A stretch of 14,013 nucleotides of DNA from Methanothrix sp. (GTDB lineage Archaea; Halobacteriota; Methanosarcinia; Methanotrichales; Methanotrichaceae): positions 1 through 14,013 of the forward strand of contig JAQTYS010000044.1 of the NCBI GenBank assembly GCA_028688175.1, given 5' to 3'. The notes under the pieces are model-generated. The model was not told the DNA's origin, searched no databases, and worked only from the letters and a program-made list of their open reading frames with translations. Shown here piece by piece: positions 8,061 through 13,706 of this stretch (positions are counted from its first letter, which is position 1; every line of letters starts with the position of its first letter). The position numbers and the translations under genes are program-made.

Positions 8061-8732
8061 AATCCCGGCGGGGAAGAGATTTTATGCAGGGTTAATGCCG
8101 AGGACGATTTGGAAGCGGCCCGCAAGGTGGTTTCCGAGCGACAGGTAAACCATGGCATTCTGCTGGCCGCTCGGGAGAGGCTTGTGGAGGAAGCGCAGAG
8201 GAAAGAGGAGCTGGAGAAAAAAGCCGCTCTGGTAGGCCGCAGGCTGGAGGTGGTGGAGGTGACCCGATCTTTGGTCAACAGCTTCATGGACCAGGTCCTG
8301 ATCAGGGTCAAGAACGACATCGCCCGATCCGCCGGAGAGATCCTGGAGGAGGTCTCCGGCAAGTACAGCCTGCTCAAGATCGATGATGACTTCAATATCC
8401 AGGTCGAGGACGGGGGCGAATGGTATCCCATCTCCCGCTACTCTGGCGGAGAGATCGACATGATCGCCGTATCCGTGCGGGTGGCCATCAGCGAGTATCT
8501 GATGCGCTTTGGGCCAGATGGAGAGAGCTACTCCTTCCTTATCTTGGACGAAGTATTTGGCAGCCAGGACCAGGAGCACAGAGAGAAGATGATCCAGATG
8601 CTGCGTAGTCTTGAAGAGCGTTTTCCCCAGATCATCGCCATCAGCCACATCAGCGATGTGCAGGGGCAGTTCGACAACACCATCCTGGTGGTGGAGGACG
8701 AGCTGGGAAATAGCAAGGTGGAGGCGATTTAG
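8061..8732 (+). pseudogene. rad50: 3' remnant of a second rad50 (C-terminal ATPase half-head)
   Basis: The reading frame from about 8061 to the TAG at 8730-8732 corresponds to roughly residues 845-1059 of the intact Rad50. Leu at 8109 pairs with Leu853, and the last 159 residues are about 66% identical by eye. It keeps the end of the returning coil, signature SRYSGGEIDM, Walker B FLILDEVFGSQD and the ISH switch. It has no Walker A, no zinc hook and no credible start: the upstream in-frame ATG at 7992 lies inside the intact rad50 in another frame, and the internal GTG at 8127 has no Shine-Dalgarno site. Codons are GC-rich (60% GC at 8281-8340) like the nurA stub and unlike the intact rad50. 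The frame is undamaged, so the break is fairly recent or the piece is tolerated. I read it as the stub of the displaced host rad50. Confidence 0.85.
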
Positions 8733-8761
8733 TTTTTTTTGTTAAATTAAAAAATATAAAC
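8731..8761. terminator. bidirectional AT-rich terminator between the rad50 remnant and the binding-protein gene
   Basis: Directly after the rad50-remnant stop, the plus strand has eight T in a row (within 8733-8741), suited to stop rightward transcription. The following A-rich stretch (about 8745-8760) reads as a T-rich tract on the minus strand, about 95 bp past the stop of the leftward binding-protein gene. No strong hairpin is visible. Confidence 0.5.
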
Positions 8762-8852
8762 AATCTCTCACATGCTCTGCTATTCTTTGCAAGGCCCATT
8801 CATTCATGCGAGAGTGAATCGGGCATGCCAGGCCGGATGCCAGTCCAACAAT

Positions 8853-9950
8853 CTACTCCTCCGGATAAAGCAGTATCCTTCCCTCAGGGTATTTCACGTC
8901 CATGCGCTCCAGGTATTCTTTATAGATCTGCTCCGGGTCCAGTTCCGCGTCAGGATAAAACAACTTTGCGAAATAGGCGACACCTACGATGCTGTCCAGT
9001 CCATAAAACTGGCTTCCGCTGACTACATAGACTCTCCCGTTTTTCACCGCTGATATGGCGGAGGCTCCGGGACGGCTAAGTATCTCATTTCTCATCTTTT
9101 CCAGCATTATGTTGTCCTGGCTCGGTCCCTTTTCCCATCCGATATTATCTGTGGACTGCAGGCTTACAATGACATCCGGATTCATCTTGGTCACCCACTC
9201 CCATTCAACTTTGGGCGACATCTCTGCTATGTCTTCGCAGATATTGACCCCACCGGCAAATTTAGTCTGGTTGTAGATGGCTGACCCTCTGCCGATAGAC
9301 GGCAATGCACCCAGGCCAGATCCCTTATTCCATATCTCCACATAGACCTTGGGCGGTGTCTTTCCCCGGATGGCATCTTCGATCTTGTCCTTGTATCCAT
9401 CGTACCACTCAAGATATTCTTCTGCCTCTTTTTGCCTGTCCAGCAGGATTCCAAGCTTTGTGATCTCCTCGTTCATGGTCTCCGGGCGGGAGAGCTTGAA
9501 GCCAACCACAGTGATATTCTCAAAAGACTCCAGAGCTTTCGCCACAGGCTGCGCACCATATTGCTTATCCGCTTCTGGATATGTTATAAGAAGTATATCG
9601 GGCACAATCGAATCGCCCTTCATGGCAATCTTGCCGATCATCTCGTAATCAGGGCTGCTCCATTTGCCGATGGTGGGCTTTTTCTTGATCTCCTTTGGCA
9701 TTTCGCTCTTTTTCGCTTCATCTTCATCAACTGCAACGACCTTGTCAACAGCCTTGAGCATGCTCACAACTTCATTGGCATTTGTATTGATCGGGATTAT
9801 TCTCTGGATCGGCATGACTATGGTCACATTGCGACCTGCTGAATCGGTTATATTCAGTGGGTAATTTATCTCCTCCCCCAAAACTGGAATGTGCATCATT
9901 ACGATGCATAAAATGACTGCTATGCAGCTCCAACACGTTTTCCTTGGCAT
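8853..9950 (-). CDS. ABC transporter substrate-binding protein, iron-siderophore/corrinoid (BtuF/FhuD) type
   Basis: A 365-residue extracytoplasmic binding protein of the type that captures iron complexes, cobalamin or related metal chelates for an ABC importer. Residues 1-25 form a signal peptide (basic start, hydrophobic core, cleavage near VLGEE) with no lipobox cysteine at the cleavage site. The mature protein opens with the family hallmark, NITDSAGRNVTIVMPIQRI, followed by the first lobe with PDILLITY, a long linking helix (residues about 165-200), and a second lobe ending in ISAVKNGRVYVVSG. GAGGGA on the minus strand (9958-9963) is seven bases before the ATG at 9950, which fixes the start. 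No permease or ATPase gene is adjacent, so it may be an orphan receptor or use a transporter encoded elsewhere. The ligand cannot be told from sequence alone. Confidence 0.85.
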   Translation of the reverse strand: MPRKTCWSCIAVILCIVMMHIPVLGEEINYPLNITDSAGRNVTIVMPIQRIIPINTNANEVVSMLKAVDKVVAVDEDEAKKSEMPKEIKKKPTIGKWSSPDYEMIGKIAMKGDSIVPDILLITYPEADKQYGAQPVAKALESFENITVVGFKLSRPETMNEEITKLGILLDRQKEAEEYLEWYDGYKDKIEDAIRGKTPPKVYVEIWNKGSGLGALPSIGRGSAIYNQTKFAGGVNICEDIAEMSPKVEWEWVTKMNPDVIVSLQSTDNIGWEKGPSQDNIMLEKMRNEILSRPGASAISAVKNGRVYVVSGSQFYGLDSIVGVAYFAKLFYPDAELDPEQIYKEYLERMDVKYPEGRILLYPEE

Positions 9951-9957
9951 TGATCAT

Positions 9958-9963
9958 TCCCTC
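9958..9963 (-). promoter_or_regulatory. Shine-Dalgarno site of the binding-protein gene
   Basis: GAGGGA on the minus strand with seven bases to the ATG at 9950. It decides against the out-of-frame ATG at 9957, which lies only beside the site. Confidence 0.6.
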
Positions 9964-10001
9964 TAAATTGCTTGTTTTCGGAAGGCTTATCGAGGCATTG
10001 G

Positions 10002-10016
10002 TTTATAATATTTTCG
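10002..10016 (-). promoter_or_regulatory. TATA box and BRE of the binding-protein gene
   Basis: On the minus strand a purine-rich CCGAAAA (BRE-like) runs directly into TATTATAAA. At the usual spacing transcription would start at about 9977-9980, leaving a leader of about 28 bases that holds the GAGGGA ribosome site. Position and composition fit an archaeal promoter. Confidence 0.5.
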
Positions 10017-10018
10017 GC

Positions 10019-10035
10019 AATTTTTAACAAAAATT
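10019..10035. promoter_or_regulatory. AT-rich palindrome touching the binding-protein promoter, possible operator
   Basis: AATTTTT and AAAAATT form a perfect 7-base inverted repeat around AAC. It lies immediately upstream of the BRE-like element of the leftward gene. This is a good place for a regulator, such as a metal-dependent one, but the extreme AT content makes chance palindromes common here. Confidence 0.3.
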
Positions 10036-10331
10036 ATTAAATATCGTTATATCTATTTTACTAAAAATGTATAAATTATCTGAAATTAGTCTACTAAATA
10101 ATACTCCAAATGTATTTAAATCATAAATAAATCACTGATTTCAAGATTTCGTACGCGCCAAAGTAGTCATCTGTGACACAGACGCAACATAATCGATCCG
10201 ACCCCATGTGTTAAAACGAAATATGCGGTTTTTTGAGGCAGTAAGCACAAAGGATACACAAAGACGGTTTGATAAAGAGTATCGGTTCAAATAGCGAAAA
10301 TGGTTAAAATGTATGCATTGGTCTAACTGCT

Positions 10332-10337
10332 AGGAGG
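10332..10337 (+). promoter_or_regulatory. strong Shine-Dalgarno site of the esterase-family gene
   Basis: AGGAGG, a full-strength site, with ten bases to the ATG at 10348. It makes this start secure and is stronger than the sites of the other genes in the window. Confidence 0.7.
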
Positions 10338-10347
10338 CCATAAGAAA

Positions 10348-11694
10348 ATGGATAAAAGTTCCTCTCTTCAGAATAGTCCCGCCCCGGTTTACGCCACTCT
10401 TGACGAATGGATCAAACAGGATGCCATTCCATTCTCCCTCGATTCGGCTCCCTCCCTTGACGCCTGCGTGGATAGGCTCATAGCCTCTCTTGACCCCTCG
10501 CTTAAGTTGCTGGGCCTGGGAGAAGCACTGCATGGTGGCGAGGACATTCTAATGCTGCGTAACCTGCTCTTCTCGCGCCTGGTGGAGAAGCACGGCTACA
10601 GCGCCATTGCCGTGGAGAGCAGCTTTCCGCGAGCGCGCGCTGTGAACGAGTACGTGGCGGGTCGCGGCCCGGCATCGTATGACGCCCTGCAGGAGGCGGG
10701 ATTTAGCCACGGTTTTGGCCGGCTCAAAGCCAACCGAGAGCTTGTGGAGTGGATGAGAGCCTACAACGCCGATGGGGCACACCGCATCAAGCTCCGGTTC
10801 TACGGCTTCGACAGTCCCACAGAGATGATGTACAGCGATAGTCCGCGACAAATACTATATTTCCTTCTTGATTACCTGGCCTCGATCGACTGCCCCGGCG
10901 ACCAGGAGCAACGATTGCGCATCGACCGGCTTCTCGGCCAGGACTCCGACTGGGAAAATCCCGCGGCAACGATGGACCCTGAGAAGTCGATAGGTCTCTC
11001 GCCAGCAGCCAAAGCCTTGCGCATTGAGGTAGAAGATTTAATTGCACAGCTGCAAGTGCGCCGTCCCGAGCTGGTGGCCAAGAGCGGGAAGAATCGCTAT
11101 TTAGAAGCCATGCAGTATGCAACGCTCGGGCGGCAGCTACTGAACTATCACGCCGCTCTGGCGCAAAAATCGGATCCTGGAGAAAGGATTGTCCAATGTC
11201 TTGGCCTGCGTGATGCCATGATGGCGGATAACCTGGCGTATGTGGTCTCTCAAGAGTGCAGCCAGGGAAGGGTGTTGGCTTTTGCTCATAACAGCCATCT
11301 TCAGCGCGGAAAAGCAGAGTGGCAGCTGGGCAGCAACCAATTGGCCTGGTGGCCTGCGGGAGCGCACCTCTCTCTGATCTTCGGCCCGAGCTATGTGGTC
11401 ATCGGAACGGCAGTGGGCGTCTCCCATGCTAACGGCATTGGCCAGCCACAAGACGGCACTCTTGAGGCCCGTCTGACCGGTACTACGGGACCGGGAAGGT
11501 TCATTCCCACCTACAACGGCCAGGGGCTTTCCGCTTCTGAAATCGCGGCTCTTCCAGAACGCTCTGCAAGCACACTGAACTCGACCTACTTCGCACTGAC
11601 TCCTCAGAGCTTCACCGATTTCGATTGGCTGGCGGTCTTGAACTCATCGGAATATACCCGAGGCGGGCCAGAGCTGGTGCAGCGAGGTAAATAA
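10348..11694 (+). CDS. erythromycin-esterase-family hydrolase
   Basis: A 448-residue member of the erythromycin esterase (Ere) family, whose characterised members open the macrolactone ring. The conserved catalytic set is complete. GEALHG gives Glu59 and His62, with Arg71 nine residues on. AVESSF gives Glu90, and AHNSHLQRG gives His314 and His317. No signal peptide or membrane segment is present, so it should be cytoplasmic. AGGAGG upstream supports the ATG. It ends only 13 bp from the convergent reductase gene, and no transporter or regulator accompanies it. The gene is GC-rich, like the reductase and unlike the AT-rich DNA before it. Archaeal ribosomes are naturally little affected by macrolides, so protection from erythromycin is an unlikely role and the true ester or lactone substrate is unknown. 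Transfer from bacteria is plausible but not shown here. Confidence 0.85.
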   Translation: MDKSSSLQNSPAPVYATLDEWIKQDAIPFSLDSAPSLDACVDRLIASLDPSLKLLGLGEALHGGEDILMLRNLLFSRLVEKHGYSAIAVESSFPRARAVNEYVAGRGPASYDALQEAGFSHGFGRLKANRELVEWMRAYNADGAHRIKLRFYGFDSPTEMMYSDSPRQILYFLLDYLASIDCPGDQEQRLRIDRLLGQDSDWENPAATMDPEKSIGLSPAAKALRIEVEDLIAQLQVRRPELVAKSGKNRYLEAMQYATLGRQLLNYHAALAQKSDPGERIVQCLGLRDAMMADNLAYVVSQECSQGRVLAFAHNSHLQRGKAEWQLGSNQLAWWPAGAHLSLIFGPSYVVIGTAVGVSHANGIGQPQDGTLEARLTGTTGPGRFIPTYNGQGLSASEIAALPERSASTLNSTYFALTPQSFTDFDWLAVLNSSEYTRGGPELVQRGK

Positions 11695-11707
11695 AACAAT
11701 ACTAACA

Positions 11708-12883
11708 TCATCCCAAAGCGTATCCCAGCAGCCTGGTCAACCGGATGGCATCCCAGTCCAGGTAACGCACCATGCGGGCCATGAGACGGCTGGGCCGGTC
11801 GATATCTCCGTGCTCTTCTATGGCTTTTATGAGCCTTGGCTTTCCGGCCAGATAGCCCACCAGCTCATCCAATTCGGCATTGCTCATTTTGCCCAGCATG
11901 CGATTGACTCTCATGCCGATCTCCAGCTCCCGGCCCAGGGCTGCCCTCCAGAGCCGGTCATACTCCATGAGCCGCAAAGCTGAGCCGTCACCTTCCAATG
12001 CCGCGGCAGCCGCCACGCCTCCGGCAATCTTGGCAGCCACCAATCCCGGATAGATTCCTCCGCCGGAAGTTGGCTTGACCTGGCCTGCCGCGTCGCCCAC
12101 CGCCAGCAGGCCCGCGACGGCGGTGACGCCAGCCGGGCCGAGGGGCAGGCCGCCTACATTCAGGGCTACAGGCGAGCCCTGCAGCCTCTTCTTGATCACA
12201 TTTGTTTTCAAGAAAGAGCGCAGATGCTCGCACCCTCGATCGCGGGCGCACAGTCCAATACGCGCCGAGCCTTCATCCAGGGGAATCACCCAGCCGAAAA
12301 GCCCGGGCGCAACACCCAGATGAACCTCTACCTTTTCGGGATCTTCTACTGCAAATGGCACCTGAACCTGTGCCCCGGAGAGGATTATCTGAGGCGGCGC
12401 AATGCCGGCCCGGCGGGCGAGAAGGGCGGAGACGCCCTCCGCAGATATGACAATCTTCGCCTTGATCTCCTCGCCTCCGGCTAGGGAGAGGATACTGCTC
12501 TCTTTTTCCCGGCTTATCTGTCGCACAGATGTGCATAGACGAAGATTTGCGCCCTTTGCCAACGCCCCGCGCAGCAGCGCCTGGTCAAAGAGCCTCCGGT
12601 CAACGACCCAGGCCTTGGGAACTGTGGCTTTGAAGTCCAGGCGCGCTCCACTAGGCGAGAAGACCGTCGCGCCTCTCATGGCGTGCAGGACGTGGGAGCC
12701 GGGGGAAAGCTCCGACTCTGCCATTGCCTCCTGGCCCAGAAGACCGGCGCACTGCACCGGCCATCCTGCCCCAGCATGCTCCTCAAGCAAAATTGTGTCG
12801 GCTCCGGCTTTTGCGGCATACTTGGCAGCCATAGAACCGGCCGGACCGGCGCCAATGACCGCTACATCGAATATGTCCATCAT
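11708..12883 (-). CDS. geranylgeranyl reductase family flavoprotein (archaeal lipid double-bond reductase)
   Basis: A 391-residue FAD enzyme of the family that includes digeranylgeranylglycerophospholipid reductase, which saturates the isoprenoid chains of archaeal membrane lipids. The FAD-binding fold begins at once with VIGAGPAGS (Gly11, Gly13, Gly16) and the acidic end of strand two (LLEE, 32-35). WPVQCAGLLG with Cys45 is the family's CAG motif. GDAAG at 263-267 with PTSGGGIYPG at 271-280 is the second FAD contact and the substrate-channel motif. The C-terminus ends DAIRLTRLLGYALG, the sequence echoed at 8013-8057. No Shine-Dalgarno site precedes the ATG; ATGATG leaves a two-residue doubt about the start. 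The gene is strongly GC-rich. Archaea often keep several paralogues, so whether this one acts on phospholipids, menaquinone-like chains or another prenyl group is open. Confidence 0.87.
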   Translation of the reverse strand: MMDIFDVAVIGAGPAGSMAAKYAAKAGADTILLEEHAGAGWPVQCAGLLGQEAMAESELSPGSHVLHAMRGATVFSPSGARLDFKATVPKAWVVDRRLFDQALLRGALAKGANLRLCTSVRQISREKESSILSLAGGEEIKAKIVISAEGVSALLARRAGIAPPQIILSGAQVQVPFAVEDPEKVEVHLGVAPGLFGWVIPLDEGSARIGLCARDRGCEHLRSFLKTNVIKKRLQGSPVALNVGGLPLGPAGVTAVAGLLAVGDAAGQVKPTSGGGIYPGLVAAKIAGGVAAAAALEGDGSALRLMEYDRLWRAALGRELEIGMRVNRMLGKMSNAELDELVGYLAGKPRLIKAIEEHGDIDRPSRLMARMVRYLDWDAIRLTRLLGYALG

Positions 12884-12891
12884 CTGAATTG

Positions 12892-12910
12892 AGAAAAAAT
12901 GTTAAAAATC
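12892..12910 (-). terminator. T-rich terminator between the secreted-protein gene and the reductase gene
   Basis: On the minus strand, just after the stop of the gene at 12920-13525, come runs of five and six T separated by AACA. This resembles an archaeal terminator. It sits only about 10-25 bp before the reductase ATG, so it could alternatively be part of that gene's promoter region; no clear TATA box is seen. Confidence 0.35.
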
Positions 12911-12919
12911 ACTGCCTTT

Positions 12920-13525
12920 CTACTCGCCTACTGCTCTGATGACCCAATTCACCTTGATCGTCTCATTATCAATATTGAAATCCGCCGGAATCAGCTCACC
13001 ATTCATGCTATTGAATTGATAGGAGTTTCCTGATCCATTCTCCAACTCTACCCCTATCCTCATTGTGCTTCGATCGTAGAAGATGATGTAAAAGACGCCT
13101 GTCAAGGGAAGAGCGGGAATATCAATTGCTATGAGACCTGGCGCAGGCAAAGTGAAGTACGCATTCTGTGTATCTGCAAGTCGGTAAAGCAGGTTAAGTT
13201 TTTCATCTCTGACCTCAATAAGGAAATTGCTCGGCGAGGGGACGGATAAAGTTGTTTCATTAAAGCCATTCCAGCCCAGCACTCGTATCTGCTTCAGTTT
13301 CCAGTCGGCCTTCGGCGCTGTGAATTTAACTGCTTCACCAACACTGAATGCATCGATCCCCCAATCCTGGCCGGCAGAATACAGTGTCAGATTCATATTA
13401 GTAATATTGGTGCCGCTATCCTGCTTAAGGACTGTCGTAGTTTGATTAGCATTACTTTGAGCCAAACCCATGCCCATTAGATTTAATAAACAGAATGCAC
13501 AAGCCAATAAAATCATCTTTTTCAT
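12920..13525 (-). CDS. secreted protein of unknown function, rich in N-glycosylation sequons
   Basis: A 201-residue protein that I do not recognise. Residues 1-22 are a signal peptide (KK, hydrophobic core with LLACAFCLLNLMGMG, cleavage near LAQS). The mature part is predicted from its alternating pattern to be mostly beta strands, a possible jelly-roll or sandwich domain: WKLKQIRVLGWNGF, FLIEVRDEKLNLLYRL and VFYIIFYDRSTMRIGVEL look like strands. It has six N-X-S/T sites (NQT, NIT, NLT, NET, NGS, NET), suggesting a glycosylated cell-surface or secreted protein. GGTGA sits four bases before the ATG and a TATA box lies about 36 bp upstream, so the start is well supported. It may be the first gene of a unit with the reductase 36 bp downstream, but the T-rich gap argues for separate transcripts. 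Confidence 0.7.
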   Translation of the reverse strand: MKKMILLACAFCLLNLMGMGLAQSNANQTTTVLKQDSGTNITNMNLTLYSAGQDWGIDAFSVGEAVKFTAPKADWKLKQIRVLGWNGFNETTLSVPSPSNFLIEVRDEKLNLLYRLADTQNAYFTLPAPGLIAIDIPALPLTGVFYIIFYDRSTMRIGVELENGSGNSYQFNSMNGELIPADFNIDNETIKVNWVIRAVGE

Positions 13526-13557
13526 GCTATCACCTGAATAAGGGAATTAAATTGGAT

Positions 13558-13567
13558 CTTTATATAG
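13558..13567 (-). promoter_or_regulatory. TATA box of the secreted-protein gene
   Basis: CTATATAAAG on the minus strand, centred about 36 bp before the ATG at 13525. The predicted start of transcription near 13537 leaves a short leader of about 12 bases containing GGTGA, the archaeal ribosome-binding motif (minus strand, within 13533-13538). Confidence 0.6.
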
Positions 13568-13677
13568 ATGATGCTGATTATGCAGCTTGCGATAATGATT
13601 GAATAATAATTCAGTCGTTCTTCATTGAGCGGAAAGGTACATATGGTCATGATGTCCAGAGGCTAAAACTACGAAGT

Positions 13678-13694
13678 TCATATGATCTATATGA
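13678..13694. promoter_or_regulatory. inverted repeat just before the ECF transporter ATPase gene, possible operator
   Basis: TCATAT-gatct-ATATGA is a perfect 6+6 inverted repeat with a 5-base spacer, ending 12 bases before the ATG at 13707. A site here would lie over the promoter or start of transcription, as expected for a metal- or cofactor-responsive repressor of a nickel/cobalt importer. It is short and AT-rich, so chance is possible. A second, weaker hairpin (TGAAT/ATTCA) lies at 13600-13613. Confidence 0.35.
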
Positions 13695-13706
13695 TGGAAA
13701 AAAATA

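Larger units (their letters stand above)
9951..10347. other. AT-rich intergenic region between divergent genes
   Basis: About 400 bp without a credible gene or RNA. The left part holds the promoter, ribosome site and palindrome of the binding-protein gene. At about 10088-10099 there is a small inverted repeat (TTAGT/ACTAA around CT). In 10210-10235 AAAAC and GTTTT could pair with a T-tract behind them, resembling a weak rightward terminator. At about 10247-10260 the heptamer CACAAAG occurs twice. I cannot point to a convincing TATA box for the rightward esterase gene. The very different composition from the GC-rich genes to the right suggests old non-coding DNA or decayed genes. Confidence 0.4.

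Noticed and set aside
886..8065. Transposon or integrative element carrying the operon
   Set aside because: No transposase, integrase, tRNA attachment site, terminal inverted repeat or target duplication is visible at either boundary.
8018..8648. Long minus-strand open frames opposite the rad50 remnant
   Set aside because: They are GC-rich antisense shadows of a conserved coding frame and have no recognisable motifs. Only the short 8013-8057 tail, in a different minus frame, shows homology.
472..8732. HerA-NurA type anti-phage defence island
   Set aside because: The four genes have the housekeeping archaeal repair order and complete Mre11 and Rad50. No defence-specific partner, integrase or toxin is present.
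8780..8850. Small inverted repeats (ATTCA/TGAAT, GGCATGCC) after the binding-protein gene
   Set aside because: The stems are short and lie outside the T-tract region that better explains termination; I cannot support a function.
8772..9842. Plus-strand open frames opposite the binding-protein gene
   Set aside because: The minus frame has signal peptide, family start motif, ribosome site and promoter; the plus frames have none.
10247..10262. CACAAAG repeated twice, as a possible iteron or CRISPR trace
   Set aside because: Only two 7-base copies with no further periodicity, so chance is likely. No CRISPR array, tRNA or rRNA was found anywhere in the window.
10549..11451. Minus-strand open frames inside the esterase-family gene
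   Set aside because: They are shadows of a gene with a complete catalytic motif set and strong ribosome site.
12075..12892. Plus-strand open frames opposite the reductase gene
   Set aside because: High GC removes stop codons on the opposite strand. The minus-strand frame holds all FAD motifs, so these are shadows.
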